This document shows, one piece after another, positions 35,178 through 43,581 of a stretch of 64,000 nucleotides of DNA (position 1 is its first letter; each line of letters begins with the position of its first letter). The notes below the pieces were generated by a model, which searched no databases, was not told where the DNA came from, and saw only the letters and a list, made by a program, of their open reading frames with translations. This DNA comes from Laspinema palackyanum D2c (GTDB lineage Bacteria > Cyanobacteriota > Cyanobacteriia > Cyanobacteriales > Laspinemataceae). The stretch is taken from NCBI RefSeq assembly GCF_025370875.1, contig NZ_JAMXFD010000001.1:162182-226181 (forward strand), read 5' to 3'. The position numbers and the translations under genes are program-made.

Positions 35178-35468
35178 CTACGCGACATAAATGGCCTCTT
35201 GTTCTACCCTACCGCGAATCAGAGGGTTAAGCGATCGCCCACTAACCAAATCCACTTTTCTGCCTAGACTGTCTTCTAGATAAAATTTAACATCCATGTA
35301 ACGGTCAAATGTCACTCGCCCGTCAAACTCTACTAGAATATCCACATCACTCTCCGGTCTGGCTTCATCCCTCGCAACAGACCCAAATATCGCCAGAGAG
35401 CTAACGCCAAAATCTTGTAATGTCTGCCGGTGCTGTGCCAGTATTTCTAATACCTCATTTCGTCGCAT
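35178..35468 (-). CDS. Minimal nucleotidyltransferase (MNT/MntA-like), no HEPN partner
   Basis: The 96-aa protein has the polymerase-beta-type active site GSVARDEARPESDVDILVEF, with both catalytic Asp. MNT proteins of this kind usually sit beside a HEPN ribonuclease toxin and silence it by adding AMP. Here no HEPN gene lies on either side: DUF6883/DUF4926 follow at 9 bp and the 683-aa gene precedes at 54 bp. It may work with an unlinked HEPN or with the DUF6883 protein. Confidence 0.9.
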   Translation of the reverse strand: MRRNEVLEILAQHRQTLQDFGVSSLAIFGSVARDEARPESDVDILVEFDGRVTFDRYMDVKFYLEDSLGRKVDLVSGRSLNPLIRGRVEQEAIYVA

Positions 35469-35522
35469 GATTCATCACGATGATCAAATAGTAGAGTCTT
35501 GAAAGAACCTCAATCTCCTAAT

Positions 35523-37574
35523 TTAGGACTCCTGTTTTACAAGTGACTGAATTTCTCCATTAAACCTTTGGTTAATCGTCTCTATGACCTGGGCTTCTTC
35601 TGGTGTAACGATGCCATCTAATTCAGCCAGTTTTTCACATTGAGCGAGAAGCGGTATAGCAAAATCGCTATTAATTTGTTCGAGCAAGGTTTGCAATGGC
35701 GGGGGTGATTGGAGATTGCTGGCGATCGCATCCAGTGAAGCGGGACTAAAGTTCAAAGTTTGTAACTCCGGCAAAATTTGTTCCCAAGTTTTATCCGGAT
35801 TCCCTGCTAAAATGAGATGAACGAAAATCCGATCCATCAGGGATTGTTGCTCGATCGCCTCTTCTAAATATTTTTGACTTTCTACTTGCGTTTCTGCGAT
35901 CGTTGCTTCCATTGTTAACGGATTCTGGTAATTTTCTTGATAAAAATGGCAGGCAGCATATCCGAGGGCATACATGATCACTGCATTGCTACTGGCTCCA
36001 ATTACCGCTCCAGCTAAGGGTATATTCCCCAGCAGGCCCACTCCGGCTTCAATGGCTAAATTACCGCCCAAGGATAAACTAAAAATGGCTAAGGCTTCAC
36101 CTTTGCGCTCTGGAGCTTCCAAATCATACCCATAAACCGCAGCAATTTGATAAATTAATTCGGCTGATAATGCCGTTGTTGCCGCTAAATCTGCCCCTAA
36201 CATCGCCAGGGCGCTTCCAGGAACTAAGCTACTCGCCAATCCGCTTCCCGCTGCAATTAAAGCTTTTTTTAACATCAGGCGATGGGCAATTTCTTCAGGT
36301 TTTTCCTGGGGATATTGCTGCTGTAACTCTCGAACTTCTGTTTCAGCTCTGACTACATCTACTCCTTCTATAAAATGGACGACCCAATCAACCTTTAACG
36401 CTTTAGTTAGATTTTTCAGCAGAGGACTCTTTTCAATTATTCCTAGGATATACCCCGCTCCTTTGGTTGATTGCATGGCGGTATATTTAGCGGTGTCGAT
36501 CGCCACTTTACCCGTTTGGAATGCTGTATTGGCAATCGCACCGCCAAATTCAATGGCGGTACCTTGAGCAGTTTTGATCGCCACCTTACCCGTTTGGAAT
36601 GCTGTATTGGCAATCGAACCGCCAAATTCTGGCGCATTCTGGAAAACTGCTTGACCTGATAAGGTAGCTTCCGTAATTCCCCCCCAAAGGTTTGTTGCGC
36701 TTTCCGTTGCTACTTTACCTGCACCCGAAGCCATCCCTGAAATCCCGCCACCAACTTCTGTAACTTTTTCCAGAGAAGATTTACGAGCTTGTTCGGTAGC
36801 ATCTGCGATCGCGTCCCCTGCTTGTTTCGCCTTTTTGGTCATCTGCTCCCAAAAAGATAGCTGTTTTGATTCCTCTTGAAGCGATAATGAGTTATCTGCT
36901 TTCACCTCAACCAGCTTATTATTATTATTATTATTTTCAGATTCATTCGCGATCGCTTCCGGTGTTTCTGTCCGTACAGGTTCCGCTTTTTCTACAGCAA
37001 ACTCTTGTTCCCACTCCGGAAAATCATCGCCGCTCTGTTGGGCGAATATCTTCACTCTCGCCAAAGTTGGAATTCCTCTATCAATTAAACCCCTCTGAAT
37101 TATCGGAATTACGCTCTGTTGTTGGGGTACTTCGTCTGATTCAAGTTTCACCTGCAAACAATCATTTTTCCAACTCGCTTTAACCGCAATTCCTGGGGAG
37201 TTTAGCCACCGCTTGATTAAAGTGGCGATCGCATTCACATCCCCCTGTTGAGCCGCTTCCTCCAAACTGACAACAATCTGCGCCTCCACTTCAAATTCTT
37301 CACTCCAATTGGGAAATTCTTCCGGTGTTTGTTTCCCGTAAACCTTCACCCGCTTGATAGATTCAGCCCCCAAAGTTGGAACCCACTTCCGGATAAGCGC
37401 CACTAATGTTTCTTGGGGGGGTACCTGCGCTGATTCGAGCATAATTTGCAGGCAATCATTTTTCATTGAGGCTTTAGCGGTAATGCCTTTGGGTTGCAGT
37501 TTGCGGTTCATTAGGGTGGCGATCGCCTTGGCATCTCCCTGTTTGGCCAGTTCCAGAAGATTCGGCTGATTCAT
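35523..37574 (-). CDS. 683-aa cyanobacterial protein: duplicated N-terminal domain, amphipathic helices, EcsC-like and TerB-like ends
   Basis: Two ~95-residue N-terminal repeats share LxxAxQGDxxAIATLxxR and K(A)SxKNDCLQ (about residues 6-100 and 106-197). They are followed by a poly-Asn linker, then a long Ala/Gly-rich amphipathic helix region with an internal duplication (IANTAFQTGKVAI twice, about 320-375). Residues about 430-565 have hydrophobic stretches (LIAAGSGLASSLVPGSALAMLGADLAA...VYGYDLEAPERKGEALAIF) resembling the EcsC family. The C-terminus has a TerB-like LAQCEKLAELDGIVTPEEAQ. The N-terminal domain is, from memory, found in many cyanobacterial proteins. It is likely membrane-peripheral. 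The function is unknown. Confidence 0.65.
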   Translation of the reverse strand: MNQPNLLELAKQGDAKAIATLMNRKLQPKGITAKASMKNDCLQIMLESAQVPPQETLVALIRKWVPTLGAESIKRVKVYGKQTPEEFPNWSEEFEVEAQIVVSLEEAAQQGDVNAIATLIKRWLNSPGIAVKASWKNDCLQVKLESDEVPQQQSVIPIIQRGLIDRGIPTLARVKIFAQQSGDDFPEWEQEFAVEKAEPVRTETPEAIANESENNNNNNKLVEVKADNSLSLQEESKQLSFWEQMTKKAKQAGDAIADATEQARKSSLEKVTEVGGGISGMASGAGKVATESATNLWGGITEATLSGQAVFQNAPEFGGSIANTAFQTGKVAIKTAQGTAIEFGGAIANTAFQTGKVAIDTAKYTAMQSTKGAGYILGIIEKSPLLKNLTKALKVDWVVHFIEGVDVVRAETEVRELQQQYPQEKPEEIAHRLMLKKALIAAGSGLASSLVPGSALAMLGADLAATTALSAELIYQIAAVYGYDLEAPERKGEALAIFSLSLGGNLAIEAGVGLLGNIPLAGAVIGASSNAVIMYALGYAACHFYQENYQNPLTMEATIAETQVESQKYLEEAIEQQSLMDRIFVHLILAGNPDKTWEQILPELQTLNFSPASLDAIASNLQSPPPLQTLLEQINSDFAIPLLAQCEKLAELDGIVTPEEAQVIETINQRFNGEIQSLVKQES

Positions 37575-37787
37575 ATCTAGCAGAGACGGCGAGTCTCTCG
37601 GATAAATTTGAGTTTAATTATACCTCCATTGCCCGCAGCAAAAGATAAACAGGCTACTCAATTTGGGTTTAATCAACTCTCCTGCTGGGCGAGGATCCGC
37701 CTGAAATCTGGAACTCTACCCCTGGGATATCCACCGATTTGGCTGCGAGGGAAGCGACTCCGGTTGCTTTGACTGCTCCTTCTATCA

Positions 37788-37915
37788 TACGGAATCCGGT
37801 AGTTATAGGTCTGTTAAAAGGAGCGCAACTTAGTGGACCCCACCCTAACCCGGACCTTGCAAAGGTCCGGGAACCATTAGATGAAATTAAAACGACTTTT
37901 GATAACCGGATTCCG
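37788..37915. mobile_element. ~128-bp inverted-repeat element inserted in the psbA fragment (family copy A)
   Basis: The ends TACGGAATCCGGT and ACCGGATTCCG(TA) are inverted repeats. TATCA occurs directly on both sides (37783-37787 and 37916-37920); removing the element and one copy restores CTATCAAGGGTTAA, matching intact psbA. If the final TA belongs to the element, the duplication is TCA and the element ends at 37917. Next to the left end is TTATAGGTCTGTTAAAAGG. An internal hairpin CCCGGACCTT/AAGGTCCGGG is at about 37849-37871. No ORF is present. Confidence 0.8.
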
Positions 37916-37942
37916 TATCAAGGGTTAATCTCAGATTTGACT

Positions 37943-37977
37943 AAAAAAAGCGCCTCCAAATTGGGGGCGCTTTTTAT
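37943..37977. terminator. Relic psbA terminator, usable from both strands
   Basis: AAAAAAAGCGCC and GGCGCTTTTTATTT arms enclose TCCAAATTGGG. It ends the psbA fragment on the plus strand and, on the minus strand, lies about 50 bp after the hpf stop with a T-run, so it could serve hpf. Confidence 0.75.
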
Positions 37978-38029
37978 TTGGGGCTAGACAGAGTTCTGAC
38001 AACCTATCCCAGAACCCATCTAAGGGAGG

Positions 38030-38671
38030 TCAAACTTTAGCCGGGTTAGATTTGCTGGCGGTAGCGTTTGCTTTGCCGTTTTTGGTCTGACCATTGCCAT
38101 TGCGGGGTTGAAGAACGCCGTAACCGCCGTGGTTGCGTTCGTAAATCACATTAATTTCACCCGTTTCGGCATTGCGGAACATATAGAAGTCATGATCCAC
38201 GAGTTGCAGTTGTTCCAAGGCATCGAGAACCGTCATCGGAGGCATGGCGAAATATTTGGTTCGCACCACTTCCTCTGGAAGTTCGGGGGTGCGTTCGCCA
38301 ATGAGGTCCTCGACCAGGGGTTGCTCTTCGAGAAGCGCTTCATTAAGCGTATCTGGCGCTTGAGTTTTCTGAGCGTGACGTTTTTCTTTGTACTTACGCA
38401 ATTGGCGAGCGATTTTATCAGCGACTAAATCGATGCTTGCGTACAGATTTTCACTGCTCTCCTCAGCTCGAATGATAGTACCATTTGCAAAAATGGTCAC
38501 TTCAGCAGTTTGTTTAGAATTGTTCCGAGGATTTTTGGCCACAGACAGATGAACGTCTACTTCCGTGGTCAAGTTTTGAAAGTGACTCACTGCTTTTTCA
38601 ACCTTTTGGTTGACGTATTCGCGAATGGCCTCGGTTATTTCAATATTTTTGCCGTGGATAACAAGCTTCAT
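38030..38671 (-). CDS. hpf: Ribosome hibernation promoting factor, long form (light-repressed LrtA)
   Basis: The 213-aa protein has the N-terminal ribosome-binding domain ([31 protein letters not shown]...[58 protein letters not shown]) and the C-terminal dimerisation domain ([55 protein letters not shown]). Such long HPFs dimerise 70S ribosomes into inactive 100S particles. In Synechococcus the relative lrtA is made in the dark and controlled through its transcript leader. The long upstream gap here would allow such a leader. Confidence 0.94.
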   Translation of the reverse strand: MKLVIHGKNIEITEAIREYVNQKVEKAVSHFQNLTTEVDVHLSVAKNPRNNSKQTAEVTIFANGTIIRAEESSENLYASIDLVADKIARQLRKYKEKRHAQKTQAPDTLNEALLEEQPLVEDLIGERTPELPEEVVRTKYFAMPPMTVLDALEQLQLVDHDFYMFRNAETGEINVIYERNHGGYGVLQPRNGNGQTKNGKANATASKSNPAKV

Positions 38672-39329
38672 ATCAATCTTCCCACTGAAGACTCCATCGT
38701 ATTAATGATTTAGATTTTAGGGTTTGGAGGGGTGATAAAAAACGCGAAATACGCATCTCCAAGCCTGGTTTCTAAAGAAATAGACGGAGGGAAAGCGGGG
38801 CGGGTAATGCCGCTTTCCTAACATTAGTTCTTTTGCCCGTTTTTGGCGTTTCGCTCGCTTAAGAACGGAGCCAAAACTTATCAAGGTTGACTACGCTTGA
38901 AAGGGTGGAATTACTCTGCCCTGAGTTGCCCCGAGATTATGGCAGATCTTTCAGGCATCGCGGTTGGGAATTTGCTAAGGCGATCGCCCTTCAGTCACCG
39001 GAGTCACCAGAGACTGTGGATAACTCGTCATCAACTGCGATGGCACGAGCTTCAAAGTCTGATGAAGATGATCATAGCAATCAAGAGCCCAAATTGTAAG
39101 TCTGGGAGACTTGAGTCAGAGGGTTCTGTGAAATCCTGTCCTCGGGGACAAGGCCATCTAGCCTACGGGCTCAGTCAACTCAATAGTGTTGTAGGTTCTA
39201 TAATAGATGGCTTTTGGGAAACTCCTCCTGTGCTGCAATTCAACTCCTTACCTTTCACACTACCACCTTGGATTGAGAATTACACCGAATTTTGTTATCT
39301 CTTCAAAATTCGTTGCAATACGTTACGAA
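38672..39329. other. Intergenic region between divergent hpf and lipB
   Basis: About 660 bp contain the hpf leader and promoter to the left and the lipB promoter to the right. Open frames here (such as 38897-39433) look non-biological and run into lipB in another frame. A TGTCCTCGGGGACA hairpin (about 39138-39151) is visible. No RNA gene was recognised. Confidence 0.4.
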
Positions 39330-39358
39330 ATGACAATCCAGCTACCCTGGGCTATAGT
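39330..39358 (+). promoter_or_regulatory. Putative lipB promoter
   Basis: ATGACA (-35) and TATAGT (-10) are 17 bp apart, 64 bp before the lipB ATG. Only sequence resemblance supports it. Confidence 0.5.
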
Positions 39359-39422
39359 AGTTGTCCGGATTCCCAACCTGATATTTGTCTAATTTTCTGC
39401 CAAAAACCCCTTGCTTTTTTGG

Positions 39423-40139
39423 ATGATCTATAGTAAAAGTCTAGCCAATACTGTTGAAGCCAGTTCCCCGCGTCGGCGTTGTGGGTTCTACAATTTTGAT
39501 CGCCTCCCCTATCAGGAGGCTTGGACCTGGCAGCAGTCTTTAGTGGCTGCCCGACGGTCCAATCCAGATTTAGAGGATGTCTTCATTTTGCTGGAACATC
39601 CTCCAGTTTATACCTTGGGAAAAGGGGCGAGTTTAGAATTTCTCAAGTTTGACCCCAGCTGTAGTGATGTGGAACTGCATCGGGTGGAGCGTGGGGGCGA
39701 GGTTACCTATCATTGTCCCGGTCAAATCGTGGGGTATCCGATTTTGAATCTGCGATATTACCAGACGGACTTGCACTGGTATTTGAGGCAGCTAGAAGGG
39801 GTGATTCTTCAGGTGTTGGGGGAGTATGGCTTAAAGGGCGATCGCATTGCCGGGATGACCGGAGTTTGGCTAGAGGGGCGAAAAATAGCGGCGATCGGGA
39901 TTAAAGTCAGTCGATGGATTACGATGCACGGTTTTGCCCTGAATGTTTGCCCGGATTTGAAAGGGTTCGAGCAAATCGTTCCTTGTGGGATTGCCAACAA
40001 ACCCGTGGGGAGTTTGGCTGAATTTGTAGAGGGGATTAACCCCGATCGCGTGCGCCAGCAAATCGCTACAGCGTTTGCCGATACCTTTGCCGTTGAATTG
40101 ACTGAGTTAAAATTGCCTACACAGGGCGAGCCGATTTAA
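39423..40139 (+). CDS. lipB: Octanoyl-ACP:protein octanoyltransferase LipB
   Basis: LipB moves octanoate from acyl carrier protein to lipoyl domains, the first step of lipoate attachment. Motifs are [30 protein letters not shown] (the RGG-x-TxHxPGQ signature), [29 protein letters not shown] and [17 protein letters not shown], where the Cys is the acyl carrier and the Lys the general base. The ATG at 39423 (MIYSKSLA) gives 238 aa; a TTG 12 bases earlier is less likely. Confidence 0.94.
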   Translation: MIYSKSLANTVEASSPRRRCGFYNFDRLPYQEAWTWQQSLVAARRSNPDLEDVFILLEHPPVYTLGKGASLEFLKFDPSCSDVELHRVERGGEVTYHCPGQIVGYPILNLRYYQTDLHWYLRQLEGVILQVLGEYGLKGDRIAGMTGVWLEGRKIAAIGIKVSRWITMHGFALNVCPDLKGFEQIVPCGIANKPVGSLAEFVEGINPDRVRQQIATAFADTFAVELTELKLPTQGEPI

Positions 40140-40495
40140 GAGCCATCGACACCGAACCCGTGCGATCGCTCTGGCTTTTGGGGTGCATCAACAAAGAAAA
40201 CTCAGAGAGGATAAGCGAAAAGCGGCATTTATCCATCCAGCTCAAAGCGGCTGCATAGCCAACACCCGGTTACCCGGTGAGCGATCGCCTGTTCCCCGGT
40301 GTCGGAGGATCGCGCTTTAAAGATTAAGAAAGGATAAAGAATTGCAGGGCGGATCAACCGGACCTTCATTCCTAGGACCCATGACTGCCTGTGATTGTCG
40401 CCCCCTCTCTTGAAAAACTCTCCTATCAACTTGATTGCACATCCGCGCACCTGATTCAGGGTAAGCGCGGGAATTTTAAAATCCCTTCCCCAATT
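40140..40495. other. Intergenic gap, nothing recognised
   Basis: The gap lies between lipB and the 119-aa gene. It contains several HIP1-type sites but no RNA gene, clear promoter or strong hairpin. Confidence 0.4.
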
Positions 40496-40855
40496 ATGAG
40501 TTCATCTACCAACTCCAGGGATCCCTTTGTTACCCAACTCCTTGAATTTAGTCAAAAGGCAGCAGTCTCAAAACCATCAAGACTGTGGCGGCGTTTTTTC
40601 CCAAGCAAAATTGAGCCCCAATCAGACCTAGAGATCGCCAGCTCCGATTTTACCGCCAATTCCTTTGAATTCTCCACCGAGGCAGCGGAACCCTTGTCTG
40701 CCCTCAAAGAACGAGATACTAAAGCCTTAGCCGAACTATTCGAGGACGAAGAGATCGAAGCCATCCAAGCCGATATTCTTCTGTGTTTGAGCTTCCTCTC
40801 TCCCGCACCCTGTTGGGATGAGCAAGCCTTTGAGTTTTTAAAAGAATTCCTTTAG
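40496..40855 (+). CDS. Small acidic protein of unknown function
   Basis: From the ATG at 40496 the protein is 119 aa: MSSSTNSRDPFVTQLLEFSQKAAVSKPSRLWRRFFPSK, then an acidic helical half (KERDTKALAELFEDEEIEAIQADILLCLSFLSPAPCWDEQAFEFLKEFL). The frame is open upstream to 40391 but lacks a better start. No signal peptide or family is recognised. Coding status rests on composition and a protein-like C-terminal half. Confidence 0.55.
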   Translation: MSSSTNSRDPFVTQLLEFSQKAAVSKPSRLWRRFFPSKIEPQSDLEIASSDFTANSFEFSTEAAEPLSALKERDTKALAELFEDEEIEAIQADILLCLSFLSPAPCWDEQAFEFLKEFL

Positions 40856-41321
40856 CCCTCGGATTTTTTGCGTTATAATAGCAAGATAAAGCATCAAATC
40901 AAACCCAAATCCGATTAGGTTGCAGGGCGATCGACAAGTGTTCGCCCTGCAACCTAATTCCTACATTGCCCATAGCCAAAAGCAATGTCCTTTCCCAAAC
41001 CTTGTCCCCACTCCGAACACCTGATTCCATTGAAAAGACTCAAGGCCAATTCACCCGCAGACCGAAGGACTGGGTAGCACTTGGGCCAGTTCACGACTAC
41101 AATAACAAACAAGCCGAAAGATTTCTAAATCATCAACCCTGAAAGGAAGAGATAGCCACTTTACCCTAAATAGGCTTAACCCAAAGGGAACAAAGCCGGA
41201 GAAATGTAGACTCCTCCATGCATTCTTTACCGAGAAAATTTCTCTATTTTCTCTTTCCATCCCCCATCCCCGGTTACCCAACCCCCGTTACCTAACCCTC
41301 GTTTTTCATCATTTTTTTGAT
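40856..41321. other. Intergenic region with a long hairpin
   Basis: Apart from the 17-bp perfect inverted repeat at 40914-40958 and TATAATAGCAAGATAA at about 40875, which could be a -10 box, no feature is visible in this 466-bp stretch before devC. Confidence 0.45.
40914..40958. repeat. 17-bp perfect inverted repeat (long hairpin)
   Basis: ATTAGGTTGCAGGGCGA and TCGCCCTGCAACCTAAT are exact complements around an 11-base loop. No T-run follows on either side, so it is not an ordinary terminator. A TATAAT-like box lies about 40 bp upstream (40874). It could be the body of a small structured RNA, a palindromic repeat, or an operator. Confidence 0.7.
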
Positions 41322-42503
41322 ATGCCTTCAATAGCCCGAAAAAACCTATTTGAAGATCTCCCCCGCTTTTTGGTTGCCCAAGCGGGCATTATGTTTGCGG
41401 TGAGTTTGATTACCATCCAAACGGGAATCTTCAAAGGGGTCATGCGCTCAACCGCCTTACTGGTGGACTATTCTCCAGCGGATATTTGGGTCACGTCCCA
41501 GGATATGGAAACCTTAGAAATGACCCTCCATATGCCCTACAAGCGACTAAAAGAAGCGCAAGAAGTGGAAGGGGTCGCCCAAGGGGAAGCGCTGATTGTC
41601 CAGGGGACCCTGTGGCGAGATTCAACAGGGCATATTAACCATGTCCGGGTGTTTGGATTTGACCCAGATGGGGAACTGTTCGTCCCGGGTCAAATTGTCC
41701 GAGGCAGCTTAAGCGACCTCCACAAACCCTACACCATGTTTGTGGATGAAGCGAGCTTTGATACCCTCAAGGTCTCATGGTTGGGGGACAAAGTGGAAGT
41801 GGGGGCATTTTCCGCCACGGTGGTGGGATTCACCCATGACACTCAATCGATTGTGGCGAGTCCCTATATTTTCACGTCCTTGGACAATGCGGATGCCTTC
41901 ACCACGACTCGTCCCAGTGAAGAGGCAGCTTCTGAAGTCCAAGAGGATCCAGAACCCTTAACGGAGGATGATCCGATCACCTACATTTTGGTCCAAGCTG
42001 AACCGGGACAAAATTTGCAGGAACTCAAAGAGAGACTGCAAGAGGCATTGCCCTATACCCGGGCTTATACCCGGGAAGAAATGGCCCAACTCAACCGCGT
42101 GTATTGGCAAGAACGGACGGGTATTGGCTTTGTGCTGAGTTTAGGGGCCGGGGTGGGGGTGATGGTCGGCATGGTGGTTGTCGGACAGATTCTGTACGCT
42201 TCTGTCTCGGATCACATTAAAGAATTTGGCACTCTCAAGGCGATGGGGGCCTCCCAGAGCGTGATTTATGGGGTGATTATTGAACAGGCCCTGTGGATGG
42301 CTGTCTTAGGATACCTGCCAGGAATGCTGCTGTGCTGGGGGATCCAATATTGGGCTCTGGCGGCCCAGGGATTGACCATCTTGATTTCACCGGGAACTGC
42401 TGTGGGAGTATTTGGGATCACTGTGGTGATGTGTGTATCTTCTGCAATTTTTGCCATTCAGAAAATCAACCGAGTCGATCCAGCGATTGTTTTTAAAGCC
42501 TAG
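41322..42503 (+). CDS. devC: DevC-type ABC exporter permease (FtsX family)
   Basis: The 393-aa protein has one N-terminal helix (about 19-36), a periplasmic domain of ~220 residues and three C-terminal helices, the FtsX/MacB layout. MPSIARKNLFEDLPRFLVAQAGIMFAVSLITIQTGIFKG is typical of cyanobacterial DevC proteins, which export glycolipids or other hydrophobic compounds with DevB and TolC. The ATPase follows 197 bp later; no DevB membrane-fusion gene is present on either side. Confidence 0.85.
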   Translation: MPSIARKNLFEDLPRFLVAQAGIMFAVSLITIQTGIFKGVMRSTALLVDYSPADIWVTSQDMETLEMTLHMPYKRLKEAQEVEGVAQGEALIVQGTLWRDSTGHINHVRVFGFDPDGELFVPGQIVRGSLSDLHKPYTMFVDEASFDTLKVSWLGDKVEVGAFSATVVGFTHDTQSIVASPYIFTSLDNADAFTTTRPSEEAASEVQEDPEPLTEDDPITYILVQAEPGQNLQELKERLQEALPYTRAYTREEMAQLNRVYWQERTGIGFVLSLGAGVGVMVGMVVVGQILYASVSDHIKEFGTLKAMGASQSVIYGVIIEQALWMAVLGYLPGMLLCWGIQYWALAAQGLTILISPGTAVGVFGITVVMCVSSAIFAIQKINRVDPAIVFKA

Positions 42504-42700
42504 GTTGCAATTCTTGGAGGGATTGGTCATAATTACTCAGACCGATCGGGGGATGACGATTTGAAAAGTGGCACAGACAATGAAACTAGAGTGAGGGACT
42601 ACTGCCAGAATGCGATCGGGCATCCTCTTAACTTCTAAATCCTGATTGTTTTGCTCTCACAGCCTACCGTCTATAGCATATTCACTAAACATTGAGACTA

Positions 42701-43480
42701 ATGACTGCTTCACTAAACTTTAATGAATCTATGGGAAATCTCTCCACTCAGGTGATTGCACCCCCGTTAGTCGCACCCACAGCGGCACCGACAACAATAA
42801 GTGCGATTAAAGCTAGAGGCGTCAAGATGGTCTTCGAGTCCGGTTCCGAGGAGTTTCACGCCCTCAAAGGGATTGATTTGGAAGTCCGTCCCGGAGATAT
42901 CCAACTTTTGATGGGACCATCGGGTTCGGGCAAAACGACTTTACTCTCAATTTTGGCTGGGATGCTAACCCCAACAGCGGGAACGGTTAAATTACTTGGG
43001 GAAGAAATTACCTGGATGTCCCGGGCTGAATTATCCCGGTTTCGTCGAGATAATATTGGCTTTATTTTTCAAGGTTTTAATTTATTTCCCGCACTCACGG
43101 CGGCGGAAAATGTAGAAGTGGCGCTGAATTTGAAAGGAATTCGGGGACGCAATGCTCACCTAGAAGCGCAGCATCTTTTGGAACAAGTGGGGTTGGGAGC
43201 GAAGGTTCATCAGTTGCCTCGGGATTTATCCGGGGGACAAAAACAGCGGGTGGCGATCGCCCGCGCTTTGGCAGGTCATCCTCAGTTGATTATGGCCGAT
43301 GAACCCACCGCAGCGTTAGATTCGCATAGCGGTCATGCGGTGATTGAACTGCTTCGCAAATTGGCAAAAGAAGGAGGCAGTACGGTCCTCATGGTGACTC
43401 ACGATCCGCGTATTCTGGATGTGGCCGATCGCATTCTCTATCTCGAAGATGGGGAATTACAAAAGCCCACTTCCGCTTAA
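42701..43480 (+). CDS. devA: DevA-type ABC transporter ATPase
   Basis: The 259-aa ATPase has Walker A GPSGSGKTT, Q-loop FIFQGFNLFP, signature LSGGQKQRVAIARAL, Walker B LIMADEPTAALD and switch MVTHD. The FNLFPALTAAENVEVALNLKG stretch is typical of MacB/LolD/DevA ATPases. The ATG at 42701 (MTASLNFNES) is preferred over the frame opening at 42692. The N-terminal ~35 residues before the ATPase core are unusually long and Thr/Pro-rich. Confidence 0.88.
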   Translation: MTASLNFNESMGNLSTQVIAPPLVAPTAAPTTISAIKARGVKMVFESGSEEFHALKGIDLEVRPGDIQLLMGPSGSGKTTLLSILAGMLTPTAGTVKLLGEEITWMSRAELSRFRRDNIGFIFQGFNLFPALTAAENVEVALNLKGIRGRNAHLEAQHLLEQVGLGAKVHQLPRDLSGGQKQRVAIARALAGHPQLIMADEPTAALDSHSGHAVIELLRKLAKEGGSTVLMVTHDPRILDVADRILYLEDGELQKPTSA

Positions 43481-43535
43481 AGTTAGGGGATAGAGAGTCT
43501 CACTCCGATGGCTCTAGTAAATTAAAATTCAACAC

Positions 43536-43565
43536 AGGGAGCGAAATGCTCCCTTTATTTTTGCC
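43536..43565. terminator. Terminator after devA
   Basis: AGGGAGC and GCTCCCT pair around GAAAT, followed by TTATTTTT. It lies between devA and the convergent membrane-protein gene. Confidence 0.75.
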
Positions 43566-43581
43566 TGATTTTAGCTCCAAT

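Larger units (their letters stand above)
37734..37977 (+). pseudogene. psbA: psbA 3'-end fragment with terminator, interrupted by a small element
   Basis: From about 37734 the DNA matches the end of the intact psbA: GATTTGGCTGC, then GAAGCGACTCCGGTTGCTTT and GACTGCTCCTxCTATCA, coding [17 protein letters not shown]. After a 128-bp insertion the match resumes (TATCAAGGGTTAATCT...CAGATTTGACTAAAAAAAGCGCC) through a near copy of the psbA terminator. The intact gene reads CTATCAATGGTTAA at the same point. All upstream psbA sequence is missing. The fragment is in direct orientation to the intact gene 6.3 kb to the left. Confidence 0.85.

Noticed and set aside
38897-39433. 178-aa plus-strand ORF between hpf and lipB
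   Set aside because: Its composition is not protein-like, it overlaps the lipB start and promoter in another frame, and no start signal precedes it.
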